A stretch of DNA of 49,988 nt. Source: an uncultured Gemmatimonadota bacterium (GTDB lineage Bacteria > Gemmatimonadota > Gemmatimonadetes > Gemmatimonadales > Gemmatimonadaceae). Shown here piece by piece: positions 17,380 through 28,191 of this stretch. The notes under the pieces are model-generated. The model searched no databases and was not told where the DNA came from. It saw only the letters and a program-made list of their open reading frames with translations. Position numbers and translations under genes: made by a program. The stretch lies in assembly GCA_946479895.1 (NCBI GenBank), contig CAMLHT010000001.1, positions 1 through 49,988 on the forward strand. The letters are read 5' to 3'. Numbering within the stretch: position 1 is the first letter of the stretch; the number at the start of each line of letters is the position of its first letter.

Positions 17380-19683
17380 ATGATGAATCCCCGTATCGCC
17401 GTATTGGCGCTCCTGACCGCGTCGTTCGCCGCTTGCGCCTCGCAGGAGTCCTCCGCCGGCGGCGAAGTATCCCAGCAATCCAATGACGAGCTGGAGCGTG
17501 CGATCGCCGCCGACACGGGCCTTCGTGACGCCGTGAAGGCGATCGAAGCCGGACATCCATGGAAGGCGACGGTGGCGCTCGCGCCCCGGCTGGGTCAGAA
17601 GAAGCCCGCCACCATGCTCATCGCCGCCCGCGCGGCCGCGGCATGGAATGGATGGACGGAGGTGGAGAAGCTGCTCGCCCGGGAGCCCTGGATCGACACC
17701 GCCTTCGCTGGCGAGGCGCGCGAGCTGCTCGCCCGCGCGGCACTCGATCGCAACGCGAAGGAAGAGGCGACCACCCACGCCGAGGCAGCCCTGAAGCAGG
17801 CGACGAACCCGGCCGACCGTGGCGCCCGGCAGGTTTATTACGCGCGGGCGCTCGACCGCGCCGACCAGACTGATAGCGCTGCGGCCCTCTACCGCGCGGC
17901 GGCCGGAAATCTTCCCGCAGCCGCGGACTGGCTCCGGTTGCGGGCGGCCGGCACCGAGCGCGATCCCTCGCGCCGGTCGCGCGACCTCGACGCCGTGAAA
18001 TCCGCGGTGGCCAGGGCGCGCGTTCCCTGGACCGACGCCCAGGCGCGGGAGCGCTTCGGCGACGTCAGCGGCGCCATCGAGCGTTTCACGGCGCTCGGCG
18101 CGAGGCTGACCGCACTCCGGCTGCGGCTCGCCGCGGCGGGGGACGATGCCGGACGCCTTGCGATCAAGGACAGCATCATCGCGTTCCTGCGGGCGGGCCC
18201 GACGCGCGACGAGACCCGCCAGGCGGTGCAGATTCTCGACGACTCCCGCCTGACGCTCACGCCCGCCGACGAGTTGGTGATCGCGCGGGCGCTCGCTTCG
18301 CCCGGACCGTTGCCGCGGGCGCTCACGGGCTTCGCGGCCGCTGCCCGCGCTGGATTGCTGGGCGCCGAGGACCGTCTCCAGTATGCGCTCGTGCTGTCGC
18401 GCTCGGGCCGCACGCGCGAAGCGATGGCGCGCCTCGATTCGATCCGGGAGCCGGCGTCAGTTGCCGCGCGCGCCGCGTATCAGCGGGCCCGCATCGTCAT
18501 GAGCGCCTCGGGCGCGTCGGCGGCAATGCCGGCACTGCGCGCGGTCTCCACGCGCTTTCCCGCCGAGGCCGAGAATGCCGCGGCGGCGCTGTACCTCCTC
18601 GCCGACCTCTCGACGGATGCCGGCAACGAGTCGGCGGCGAGCGCGGCTTACCGGGAGCTGTACACGAAATATCCGAAGTCCTCCCGCGCGGACGACGCGC
18701 GCTTCCGGGCGGCGATCCTCGATCTCGTCGGCGGGCGGCCCCGCGTAGCGGCCATGGCCTTCGACTCGCTGGTCTCACTCTTCCCCCGCTCGAACGAGCG
18801 CACCGCGGCGAAGTACTGGGCCGCGCGCGCCTGGTCGCGGGCCGGCGATGAGCGCCGGGCGAAGACGACCCTCCAGGAGATCCTCGCCGATCAGCCGTCA
18901 TCGTACTACGGGATCGTGAGCGCCCGGCGCCTGAAGCAGGCGCCGTGGAAACCGGCGCAGGCCGCCGACAGCTTCGCGACGCCCGCATCCGTGACCGAGA
19001 CCTTTGCCCGCGTGGAGCTGCTCGAGACGCTCGGCATGGACACCGAGGCCGGCTTCGAGCTCGATGCACTCGAGGACAGCGCGGGCACCTCGAAGGCGTC
19101 GGCGCTCGCGATCGCGAACGCCTTCCGCGAACACGGCTACGGACCGAAGGCGATCCGCATCGGGACGAAGCTCATCGAGCAGGGTGAGCGCGACGCGCGC
19201 GTGTATCGTCTCGCCTGGCCGGTCATCGACCGGGAAGAGCTCGAGCGGAATGCCCGCGCGAACAAGCTCGATGCGGCCCTCGTCGCCGGGTTGATCCGGC
19301 AGGAATCGTCGTTCTACCCGAAGGCGCTCTCGGTCGCGAATGCCCGTGGCCTCATGCAGGTGCTGCCGTCGGTGGGCGCCGAGATCGCGCGGTCGCTCCG
19401 GTACCCGGTCTGGTCGCCGGCGCTTCTCTACGACGCGGACGTGAACCTCCAGATCGGCACCGCCCATCTCGCCGCCGCGACCCGGCAGTACGACGACATC
19501 GTCCGGGTCCTCGCGGCCTACAACGCGGGTGGCTCGCGCGTGGAGCGCTGGTCCCGCAAGCCGAGCGCGTCGGACGACGTGGAGCTCTTCGCCGAGCAGA
19601 TCCCGTTCGTCGAGACGAGGGACTACGTCCGGATCGTGCAGCGGAACGCCGAGATGTACCGAGCGCTCTACGGGCTGAAGTAG
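17380..19683 (+). CDS. Lytic transglycosylase lipoprotein (Slt70-like)
   Basis: This 767-residue protein begins with a lipoprotein signal (MMNPRIAVLALLTASFAAC, lipobox FAAC, Cys 19). Residues 30 to about 600 are an Ala/Arg-rich helical superhelix of TPR-like pairs (DRGARQVYYARALDRADQTD; ELYTKYPKSSRADDARFRAA), like the U-shaped ring of Slt70. The C-terminal SLT domain has the catalytic glutamate in AGLIRQESSFYP (Glu 642), then ARGLMQVLP and VLAAYNAGGSRVERW, all hallmark motifs. It cleaves the MurNAc-GlcNAc bond, releasing anhydromuropeptides. The domain order matches Slt70 (about 645 residues), with a longer superhelix and a lipid anchor. It is 76 bases after the diguanylate cyclase gene. Confidence 0.93.
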   Translation: MMNPRIAVLALLTASFAACASQESSAGGEVSQQSNDELERAIAADTGLRDAVKAIEAGHPWKATVALAPRLGQKKPATMLIAARAAAAWNGWTEVEKLLAREPWIDTAFAGEARELLARAALDRNAKEEATTHAEAALKQATNPADRGARQVYYARALDRADQTDSAAALYRAAAGNLPAAADWLRLRAAGTERDPSRRSRDLDAVKSAVARARVPWTDAQARERFGDVSGAIERFTALGARLTALRLRLAAAGDDAGRLAIKDSIIAFLRAGPTRDETRQAVQILDDSRLTLTPADELVIARALASPGPLPRALTGFAAAARAGLLGAEDRLQYALVLSRSGRTREAMARLDSIREPASVAARAAYQRARIVMSASGASAAMPALRAVSTRFPAEAENAAAALYLLADLSTDAGNESAASAAYRELYTKYPKSSRADDARFRAAILDLVGGRPRVAAMAFDSLVSLFPRSNERTAAKYWAARAWSRAGDERRAKTTLQEILADQPSSYYGIVSARRLKQAPWKPAQAADSFATPASVTETFARVELLETLGMDTEAGFELDALEDSAGTSKASALAIANAFREHGYGPKAIRIGTKLIEQGERDARVYRLAWPVIDREELERNARANKLDAALVAGLIRQESSFYPKALSVANARGLMQVLPSVGAEIARSLRYPVWSPALLYDADVNLQIGTAHLAAATRQYDDIVRVLAAYNAGGSRVERWSRKPSASDDVELFAEQIPFVETRDYVRIVQRNAEMYRALYGLK

Positions 19684-19724
19684 GCCGTCCCCTCCAGGCA
19701 GGAGATCGATCCATTCAGGCGCCC

Positions 19725-19805
19725 AGTCACCGCGCCCGAAAGCCCTCTCGTGTGGACGGTCCACTAGTCAGCGCGCCCGAAAACCCTCTCGTGCGGACGG
19801 TCCGC
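19725..19805. repeat. Two 40-base tandem units with covarying palindromes
   Basis: Copies 19725-19764 and 19766-19805 match at 36 of 40 positions (period 41). Each starts AGTCA.CGCGCCCGAAA and ends in a perfect 13-bp palindrome: GTGGACGGTCCAC in copy 1 and GCGGACGGTCCGC in copy 2. Two of the four differences are the paired palindrome positions, a compensating change. A partial third copy (GTCAGCCGCGCCCGAAA) is at 19926-19942. The rest of the 340-base gap 19684-20023 holds no supportable gene, only the minus-strand terminator at 19964. Confidence 0.8.
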
Positions 19806-19963
19806 CACGGTCTCGCACCGAAGAGAACTGAAGGAACGGAAACTCGATTGTCGGAGGTGACGATCGTGGTTCGGTCCGTTCCGTTTGTTTCCGTGCGAAA
19901 ACAGAGCAAGCCATGCCGGAGAGTGGTCAGCCGCGCCCGAAAAGCGCCGGTGGGCGAGCCAGG

Positions 19964-20003
19964 AAAAAGCGCGGGGCGATCGTCTGCAACGATCGCCCCG
20001 CGC
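19964..20003 (-). terminator. Strong intrinsic terminator of the zincin/propeller/barrel gene
   Basis: A perfect 15-bp stem (19969-19983 with 19989-20003; GCGCGGGGCGATCGT arm) has a 5-base loop and is followed, reading the minus strand, by TTTTT (complement of 19964-19968). It lies 20 bases past the stop of the gene ending at 20024. Confidence 0.95.
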
Positions 20004-20023
20004 CTGGCCCGCTGAGCGTTGTC

Positions 20024-23000
20024 TTACCAGCCCGGCGCCAGCTGGAAGCCCCAGACCCAGTTCTTCTCCGGGCGCTGGAACGGGTGCGCCAGGTACGCCT
20101 CGAAGATCAGGTACCCGAGGACGTTGGCGCGGAACGAGACGCCCGTGCTGAACACCGGGATGCGGTCGGTGCACACGATGAACTGCGACGTGCCGCCGGT
20201 GGCCGCTGGATTCGTGCAGTCCGGGTTCGCCGTCGCGCTGCCCGACCGCGCGAACCGGAAGTCCGGGTTCTGGTTCGCGGCGTACGCCACGCCGGCGTCG
20301 AAGAACGGCGACACCTCGAGCGGGATCAGCGGGAAGTTGATCAGCCCGAACTCCGGCGATCCGAGGAGCGGAACGCGGAACTCGGTGTTCGCCACGATGA
20401 CGCGGCTGCCGAGCAGCCGGTCGAAGACCGGGCAACCCGACTGCGCCGTCTTGACGCACTCGTTGGCGGAGATGGACCCGTAACCGTATCCGCGGATGAA
20501 GGTCTCCTCACCGAGGAAGATCGGCCACAGGCGCGAATCCTCGGCGTCGGCGCCATAGCGCCCGTAGTGCATGCCGCGGAATGCCAGCGAGAACGGCCGC
20601 ATGAAGAAGTAGCGGCGGTAATCGGCCGTGACCGTCTGGAACGTGAAGTCGCCGATGACCGGGGAATACCCGAGGCGATAGCGCTCGCCGGCAACCGGCG
20701 ACGTGTAGGCCGCGAACGAATTGTCGCCCACCAGCGCCACCGACGGCTCGGCGTACGTGATCGCCCGGTCGGTGCCGAGAAGGTCCGACGCGTCCGATCG
20801 CACCTGCTCGTACAACGTGTTGCCGACGAAGGTGTACCGGATGATCTCCTGCGAGTAGTACTGGTGCGTGCCGCTCAGCGACGCCTCGAAGCGGCGCGTC
20901 GTCGAGAAGGGGTACTGCGTGAAGAAGGACGCCTGGTCGAGGTAGATGCGCTGGAGGACGAGGTAGATGTTCTGCGCCGCCGTCGGCCCCGCGTTGGTGG
21001 TCACGACGGTGTCCTTGCCGAACGATCCACCGGAGAGATACGGCATGTGCTGCGCGCCGACGCCCCAGTTCCAGCGGTCGCGCAGGCTGTAGTACTGCAC
21101 CGCGCCGCCGATGTCCTTGACGCTGCCGTTGGCCTGGATCGCGCCGAAGATCTGGCGGTCGCCCAGCTGGTCACCCCAGAGGGCCGAGACGCCACCAACC
21201 ACGCCGGCGCCAAACGGGCCGCCGATCGACGCGCCGAGCTGCGGCTGGCCGATCGCGTCGAGCTGGAACGACGAGCGGTAGGCGGTGATCTCGAAATCCG
21301 ATCCCGACGGCAGGCCGTCGAGCGGGTCGGCCAGGTACCGCTGCACGAGGCTGTTCGGCGCGTACGGCGGCAGCTCGCTGAGCGCGGCGCCGCTGGTCAG
21401 CCCCGTCTCCGGCGTTCCGACCAGTTGCGACGGATCGAAGGCGAAGATGCCGAAGCCCTGGTCCTTGAAGACCGTGAAGGCCATCCGGCCGCTCGCCCGC
21501 GCCACCGACATCGCCGGCGAGTCGGACGTGATGCCGCTGATGCCGGTGGCGACCCTCGAGAGACGGAAGGTCTGCCCGGACGCGAGGTCGAGGCGATAGA
21601 TGTCGGGAATGCCGTCCTGATCGGAGATGAAGAACAGGTTCCGGCCATCCGGCGAATACTGCGGATTGATCGCCCGGCCGCGCGGGAAGGTCGCGAGCGT
21701 GCGGATCGCCTTCGTCTCGAGGTCCATCGTGGCGAGCTGCAACTCGCCCCACTTCATCGTCTGGAAGTCGGTGGACGCGCGATCGGTGGACCACGCGATG
21801 CTCTTGCCGTCAGGCGAGAACGTCGGCTGGAAGTCCGCGAAGCGGTCGTTCGTCAGGCGCGAGATCCGGTCGGTCGTCAGGTCGAGCAGGTACAGGTCGC
21901 CCGCGCCGCCTTCCTGGCCGGCGATCAGCAGCGTCCGGCCGTCCGGCGACCACGCGACGCTGCTCACCGCGCCGACGTCGCCGAGCGAGATGCGGCGCTC
22001 CACGTCCGCCGATCGCGTGTCGAGGATCGCGATCTGGTTGTCGCCGTTGGCGTAGGCGACGAAGGCGAACTTCGACCCGTCCGGCGACCAGTCGCCCGAG
22101 GAGTTGATGAAGCTGATGGCATCGATGTGCCGGTCGCTCGACGAGGACGCGAGCTTCTTGATCACCTTGCCCGTCTGGGCGTCGGCGAGATACAGGTCGA
22201 TGCCGAAGAGCCCGCGGCTCGAGAAGAACGCCACGAGCCGGCCGTCGGGGCTGATGGACGGCGAGACGTTGTAGTCGTTGCTGCGGGAGAGCGGCACGAC
22301 GGGGCGGCCCACCGAGTCCGGATGCGTACGCGACTGCGCCGTGGCGAGATACGTCGCCTTGTTGGCCGCCGCCCACTCCTTGGAGAGCGAGTCACTGTTC
22401 ATGCCCAGCACGCGGATGAGCGCCTGGTCCCAGCCGAGGCGCAGCGACGTGCGGTACACGTCGACGACGGCGCGATCGCCCCACCGACCGCCGACGTACG
22501 CCCACAGCGCCTCGCCATAACGGTAGGGGAAGAAGCGCGGGTCGGTGGTCAGCTGGTTGATCGTCGGGAACTTGTCGCGCATCACCGCGTCGCGCATCCA
22601 CATCGCCGTCAGCGGGTCGTTGCGGCCGACGGAGAAGTGCTCCGCCATGCCCTCGATGAGCCAGAGCGGCAGGGCGTCGAGGCGCTGGAGCCCGCCGGCG
22701 CCCTCGGCGATGTTGTACTGGAAGACGTGCACCAGCTCGTGCCCGAGCACGTGATCGTTGTTCTTGTAGATGCCGGTGAACGGCATGATCACGCGGGTGT
22801 GCAGGCCTTCCGTGACGCCGCCCGTGCCTTCCTCGAGCTGCTCGGTGATGACGTTGGTCTGCTGGAAGTCCGGCGCGTCGGCGTAGAAGATCAGCGACTT
22901 GCGGTCGAACGCGTGCCGGAAGGTCTCCGAGTGCCGCGAATACCAGCGCTCGGCGAGCCGCGCGCCGTCATGGACGAGCAGCGACTCCGCCGGATAGAAG

Positions 23001-23167
23001 AAGTTGTCGAAGTGCTCCGAGCGCAGGATCCGCCACTTGAAGGACTCGTACTGGACCTTGTTGCGTCCGAAGTAGCCCTGGGCCACGGAGGTGGCCGGTA
23101 GCGCCGAAAGCGCGGCGGTAGCGACGACGAGGAGCGTCGCCAGCCGGCGGAATGAGAATCGGGTCAT
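20024..23167 (-). CDS. Zincin + TolB-like propeller + surface-antigen barrel protein
   Basis: I set the start at the ATG at 23167, beginning a signal peptide (MTRFSFRRLATLLVVATAAL, then SALPATSVAQG), giving 1047 residues. Three modules are visible. (1) Residues 40-280 are a peptidase-MA/gluzincin-like domain with HELVH (His 143, Glu 144, His 147) and the distal LIEGMAEH (Glu 172). (2) Residues 285-620 have repeated SPDGR/DLYLLDL motifs (SISPDGRLVAFFSSRG; WSPDGRTLLIAGQEG; YSPDGRNLFFISDQDG), a TolB/PD40 beta-propeller. (3) Residues 690-1047 are an aromatic-rich barrel ending in LGYLIFEAYLAHPFQ and a terminal ...QLAPGW, like the BamA/TamA bacterial surface antigen domain. So it is probably an outer-membrane barrel with periplasmic or surface-exposed enzyme and propeller. 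Its substrate is unknown. Confidence 0.88.
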   Translation of the reverse strand: MTRFSFRRLATLLVVATAALSALPATSVAQGYFGRNKVQYESFKWRILRSEHFDNFFYPAESLLVHDGARLAERWYSRHSETFRHAFDRKSLIFYADAPDFQQTNVITEQLEEGTGGVTEGLHTRVIMPFTGIYKNNDHVLGHELVHVFQYNIAEGAGGLQRLDALPLWLIEGMAEHFSVGRNDPLTAMWMRDAVMRDKFPTINQLTTDPRFFPYRYGEALWAYVGGRWGDRAVVDVYRTSLRLGWDQALIRVLGMNSDSLSKEWAAANKATYLATAQSRTHPDSVGRPVVPLSRSNDYNVSPSISPDGRLVAFFSSRGLFGIDLYLADAQTGKVIKKLASSSSDRHIDAISFINSSGDWSPDGSKFAFVAYANGDNQIAILDTRSADVERRISLGDVGAVSSVAWSPDGRTLLIAGQEGGAGDLYLLDLTTDRISRLTNDRFADFQPTFSPDGKSIAWSTDRASTDFQTMKWGELQLATMDLETKAIRTLATFPRGRAINPQYSPDGRNLFFISDQDGIPDIYRLDLASGQTFRLSRVATGISGITSDSPAMSVARASGRMAFTVFKDQGFGIFAFDPSQLVGTPETGLTSGAALSELPPYAPNSLVQRYLADPLDGLPSGSDFEITAYRSSFQLDAIGQPQLGASIGGPFGAGVVGGVSALWGDQLGDRQIFGAIQANGSVKDIGGAVQYYSLRDRWNWGVGAQHMPYLSGGSFGKDTVVTTNAGPTAAQNIYLVLQRIYLDQASFFTQYPFSTTRRFEASLSGTHQYYSQEIIRYTFVGNTLYEQVRSDASDLLGTDRAITYAEPSVALVGDNSFAAYTSPVAGERYRLGYSPVIGDFTFQTVTADYRRYFFMRPFSLAFRGMHYGRYGADAEDSRLWPIFLGEETFIRGYGYGSISANECVKTAQSGCPVFDRLLGSRVIVANTEFRVPLLGSPEFGLINFPLIPLEVSPFFDAGVAYAANQNPDFRFARSGSATANPDCTNPAATGGTSQFIVCTDRIPVFSTGVSFRANVLGYLIFEAYLAHPFQRPEKNWVWGFQLAPGW

Positions 23168-23459
23168 GCATGCCCCGCGGGATTCCCGCAGAAAGGTGTC
23201 TTTCCGGATGCACGACGACCTGGACTCCGCCGGGCCCCAGACAACATGGCGGGGGGGCAAACGACGTGCCCCCGGGTGGGTGGCATCCGCCGACGCGCGC
23301 AGCGCGCGCACCGGCCCAATGCTGCATTGCAGGAACGAAAGCGTACCCGGCTGAGCCGTCAAGAGTTCCCCCGCGTGATGGGTGTGGCGCTTGTGGGACC
23401 GGTCACCGTCCTGCACGTTGGGGCGCGCGTTTCCCCTACGCTGAGACACCCGGGACCGC
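23168..23459. other. Divergent promoter region, no gene seen
   Basis: This 292-base gap separates the minus-strand barrel gene from the plus-strand gene at 23460. It holds three short palindromes: GCGGGATTCCCGC (23178-23190), CGCGCGCAGCGCGCGC near 23294-23309, and CAATGCTGCATTG (23317-23329). On the minus strand, TTGACG (23362-23357) could be a -35 box for the barrel gene, but its -10 partner at 17 bases (TTCGTT) is weak. Open frames through the gap are shadows. Confidence 0.35.
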
Positions 23460-24158
23460 ATGCCCGCCCGTCGCTCATACAAGCAGACACTCTTCGACCG
23501 CCACGGCCCTGACGCCGGCCTCTACCTGCGGTCGCTCTGGTGGTCCATGGCGGCCGGAGGCCTGAGCTTTCCGCTGTTTCTGGCGATCGGCGGGAAGATG
23601 GAGCTGTCCGTCGTTCCCCGGCTTGCCCTCACGATCGTCGGCTCGGTCGTGATGACCTACGTGACCTTCCGCGTCACCGTCAGCCTCCTCGACCGGACCG
23701 AGGCCGGCGTGCACAACGTCCTCGCCGGAGGCAGCAGCACCCCGTACACCGAGCAGCATTCGTATCAGCAGGCCCTGGTGATGCAGGGCCGCCTCGACGA
23801 GGCCCTCGAATCACTCGAGGCGATCATCGCCGAAGCCGGGTCGACCGTCGACGTGCGCATCCGGGCCGCGGAGCTGTACGCGAGGGAGGCGAAGCGGCCC
23901 GACCGCGCCGCCGAGCTCCTTCGCGAGGCGATCCGGCATCCGCAGTGCACGCCCGGCGAGGAGGTCTATGCCGCCAACCGGCTCGCCGACATCCTCAGCG
24001 GTCCGCTCAACCAGCCGGGCCGCGCACTCGTCGAGCTGCGACGCCTCGCCGATCGCTACACGGGCACGCCGGTCGGCGATCGCGCGCGCGACGCGATTCG
24101 CGCGCTGAAGGCCGTTCAGGCCGGGGAGGAAGGCGATCTGTACACGCGCGCCGAATAG
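23460..24158 (+). CDS. Two-helix membrane protein with TPR-like cytoplasmic domain
   Basis: The 232-residue product is not assignable to a named family. It begins MPARRSYKQTLFDRHGPDAG, has two hydrophobic helices (about 32-47, AAGGLSFPLFLAIGG, and 52-76, PRLALTIVGSVVMTYVTF), then a soluble helical region with paired helices (SYQQALVMQGRLDEALESLE; DRAAELLREAIRHPQCTPGE; GRALVELRRLADRY) of tetratricopeptide style. That suggests a scaffold presenting TPRs in the cytoplasm. It has high GC at third positions and no evident operon partner: convergent with the lipoprotein at 24171, 12 bases away. Confidence 0.7.
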   Translation: MPARRSYKQTLFDRHGPDAGLYLRSLWWSMAAGGLSFPLFLAIGGKMELSVVPRLALTIVGSVVMTYVTFRVTVSLLDRTEAGVHNVLAGGSSTPYTEQHSYQQALVMQGRLDEALESLEAIIAEAGSTVDVRIRAAELYAREAKRPDRAAELLREAIRHPQCTPGEEVYAANRLADILSGPLNQPGRALVELRRLADRYTGTPVGDRARDAIRALKAVQAGEEGDLYTRAE

Positions 24159-24170
24159 CGCGAGGGTCTG

Positions 24171-24578
24171 CTAGCGCAGGGAAATGACGAGCCCGCCCCA
24201 GGGCCAGTTGTACGTGTGCAGCGTCTCCGTGGTGGCGAGCCGGCGAACCTGACGGATGTCGATCGGGCGGAGGTTCCGGAGATAACCGACGCCGAAGGAG
24301 CGCGTGTTCCCCTCGATCCAGACGCCGAGCGTCGGGCTCACGCCGTTGACCGGGCCGCCGCGCGGGAGCAGCCAATCCGGATGGAGAGCCGAAATGGCGT
24401 CGTAGACCGTCGAGAACGACGGATTGCGCAGCTCGGTCGTGTCCATGATGGACCGGTCGCGCCGGGGGGCCGCGGTCGTTCCATCCTCCCTGGGCCGCGC
24501 GGTGCAGGCAGCTGCGACAAGCAGGAAGGAACCGACGACGATGGCGCGGACGAGGACGCTGGCTGGACGATGGCGCAT
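24171..24578 (-). CDS. Small lipoprotein of unknown function
   Basis: This 135-residue protein begins MRHRPASVLVRAIVVGSFLL with a lipoprotein signal ending ...VAAAC (Cys 25). The mature part has an Arg/Pro linker, then a compact region (YDAISALHPDWLLPRGG; GVWIEGNTRSFGVGYLRNL; ENLRP-like ILR patches) ending TYNWPWGGLVISLR. I do not recognise a named domain; the pattern YDAISALHPDWL resembles small envelope lipoproteins that I associate with this type of genome. It lies nine bases downstream of arfB on the same strand, so the two are probably co-transcribed. Confidence 0.65.
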   Translation of the reverse strand: MRHRPASVLVRAIVVGSFLLVAAACTARPREDGTTAAPRRDRSIMDTTELRNPSFSTVYDAISALHPDWLLPRGGPVNGVSPTLGVWIEGNTRSFGVGYLRNLRPIDIRQVRRLATTETLHTYNWPWGGLVISLR

Positions 24579-24587
24579 GCCGAAAAG

Positions 24588-25016
24588 CTAATCGAACGAG
24601 TCCTTGCGCCTGCCTTCCTTCTTTTTCGAGCGCAGCTTCTTCGTCTCCAGACGCTTCTCCTTCGACGCCCGCGTCGGCTTCGTCGGGCGGCGCTTCCGGG
24701 CCACCTGCATCGCGCCGCGCACGAGCGAGGCGAGGCGCTCCTCGGCGGCCACCCGGTTCTGGAGCTGGCTCCGGCGATTCCCGGACACGACCCGGAGCAT
24801 CCCCTCCGAGTCGATCCGGGCCATGAGCTTCGCCCGGATCCGGGCCTTCTGGGTGTCGTCCAGCGCCGGCGATCGCTCGAAATCCCACAGCAGCTCGATC
24901 CGGGTGGACGAGGTGTTGACGTGCTGCCCGCCGGCACCGCCGGAGCGTGACGCGCGATACACCAGTTCCGACCTCGGAACTGCAATAGTCTCAGTGACTT
25001 GTAGGAAGTCGGTCAT
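24588..25016 (-). CDS. arfB: Alternative ribosome rescue hydrolase ArfB (YaeJ/ICT1)
   Basis: From the ATG at 25016 (MTDFLQVTETIAVPRSEL) the product has 142 residues, close to E. coli ArfB (140). It carries the GGQ loop of class I release factors (SRSGGAGGQHVNTSSTR; Gly 29, Gly 30, Gln 31), needed for peptidyl-tRNA hydrolysis, and the basic unstructured C-terminal tail (RPTKPTRASKEKRLETKK, then RSKKKEGRRK) that enters the empty mRNA channel. It rescues ribosomes stalled without a stop codon. The frame is open 36 codons further up but has no family similarity there. It is divergent from pilS, with 161 bases between. Confidence 0.93.
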   Translation of the reverse strand: MTDFLQVTETIAVPRSELVYRASRSGGAGGQHVNTSSTRIELLWDFERSPALDDTQKARIRAKLMARIDSEGMLRVVSGNRRSQLQNRVAAEERLASLVRGAMQVARKRRPTKPTRASKEKRLETKKLRSKKKEGRRKDSFD

Positions 25017-25177
25017 CCTGGTGGCCGGGTTGGAAACGGGGGGCTGTCCAGATCGTCCTCCATCGTACTGGCAGATTGCGAGCCCGGGGTCGAGGCTGGT
25101 GTCTCGCAGTTTGCAACTCCGCAAGGCCTTTGCGTCACTCTCCGTCGTCCCCCTCCCAGAAGGCTCTCCAGGCGATC

Positions 25178-26820
25178 ATGGATCCCCGCCGCTTGCTGCG
25201 GTGGATCTACATCGGCCGGATGACGATTGCCAGCGCGATCTTCGTCGCGGCGGTCTTCTCGTGGTTCCGGGTGGACGAGCACACGACGCTCCTCGCGTCC
25301 CTGGCCTTCGTCGTCTCGGCCACGGTCACGGCGATTTCGGCCGGCTACAGCTCGGTGAACCGCGGCCCCCTCAGCCGCACCTTCCTCTACCTCCAGTTCA
25401 TCTCCGACCTGCTGCTGGTCACCGTCGTCGTGCACACGACGGGTCCGGCCGGCGTCGGCGGCCCGACCGCCTTCTCGGCGCTCTACATCCTCGTCATCAC
25501 GATGGCGGCGCTGCTGCTTCCCGAGCGGAGCAGCCTGCTCATCGCGGCCCTGGGCATCGTCCTCTACTTCACCGACATCGCGCTCTTCCAGCCCGAGCTG
25601 GCCGAGGACCACTGGTTCTACGTGCAGCTCGCGCTCTTCGCCGTCGTGGCGCTCAGCACCGCCGCCCTCGCCGAGCGGCTGCGCAAGGGCACCGAGGGCA
25701 CCGCGCTGCTCGCCGCGCACCTCGAGCAGGTCCGGCTCCGCGCCGAGGACATCCTCCGCAACATCAACAGCGGCGTCATCACCATCGACGGCGCCGGACG
25801 GCTCCTCTACGCGAACTCCATGGCCGAGCGCCTGCTCGACATCTCGCTGGCGTCGCAGGTGAATCGCGAGGTGCTTGGCCGTCTTCGCGAGCAGGCGCCC
25901 GAGCTGGCCCTGGCGCTCGAGCGATCGGTGCGCGACCGCGCGCGAACCAACCGCGCCGAGTCCATCGTCGTCATCGGCGGCCGGGAGTTTCCCATCGGCG
26001 TGACGACCACCTACATGGAAGACGCGGCGGGCAACCTCTCCGCGACGGCGATCTTCCAGGACATCTCCGACTCCAAGCGCCTCGAATCGCTGCGCCTGCG
26101 CGCCGAGCGGCTCGAAGGCATCGCCGAGCTCAGCGCGTCCCTCGCGCACGAGATCAAGAATCCGCTCGCGTCCATCCGCAGCTCGGTCGAGCAGCTCGGA
26201 CGCCTCCCGCACCCCGGCGAGGACGAGCAGGCGCTCGCCAGCCTGGTCATGCGCGAGAGTGACCGGCTGTCGCGGCTGCTCACGGAGTTCCTCGACTTCG
26301 CGCGCGTGCGCGTCGCCCGCCGCGACCCCGTGGACGTCGGTGACCTCGTGCGCGGCGCGGCGCGGCTCGCGGCCGCGCACCCCGACCGCTGCGAGGGCGT
26401 GCGGATCGACTGCGTCATACCCGATGGCGAGCAGGTCGTCGTCTCGGGTGACGAGGACATGCTCCACCGCGCCGTCTTCAACCTTGCGCTCAACGCCGTG
26501 CAGGCCTCTCCGCCGCATTCGGTGATCACCATCGAGGTCACGTCCGGGCTCCGGGACGGACTCACCGCCGAGCCGCAGTTCGCCAATGGCGGCATCGCGA
26601 TTCGCGTGGTCGACCAGGGGTCCGGCGTGCCCGACGAGATCCGCGCCCGGCTCTTCGATCCCTTCACCACGACCAAGCCGCAGGGCAGTGGGCTCGGGCT
26701 CGCCGTCGTCCAGCGCGCCGTCGAGGCGCACCAGGGTCTCGTGCTCCTCGAGAGCGATGAAACGGGAACGCGGGTGACCATGCTGCTCCCCCGCGCCCAC
26801 GGCGCCGTCCCCGCATTCGC

Positions 26821-26824
<4 letters not shown>
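25178..26824 (+). CDS. pilS: PilS-like sensor histidine kinase
   Basis: I use the ATG at 25178 (MDPRRLLRWIYIGRMTIASA), which gives 548 residues and starts at the membrane domain; an open extension to 25076 has no membrane or domain character. Six hydrophobic helices (about 10-165) are followed by a short coiled coil, a PAS domain (about 185-300, DILRNINSGVITIDGAGRLL), HisKA with phospho-acceptor His 324 (ASLAHEIKNPLASIRSSVE) and an HATPase domain (MLHRAVFNLALNAVQAS; VVDQGSGVPDEIR; GSGLGLAVVQRAVEAH). The architecture matches PilS, which senses PilA level in the membrane and controls PilR. Its stop overlaps the pilR start (ATGA, 26821-26824). Confidence 0.9.

Positions 26825-28187
<1,363 letters not shown>

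Positions 28188-28191
<4 letters not shown>

Noticed and set aside
19752..20015. 87-codon plus-strand frame in the 340-base gap
   Set aside because: It consists of the tandem repeats and the minus-strand terminator, has no ribosome binding site and no protein-like composition.
25076..25177. Extended N-terminus for pilS (34 more codons)
   Set aside because: The added residues (Arg/Ser/Pro-rich) have no membrane or domain character; the ATG at 25178 starts directly before the first helix.
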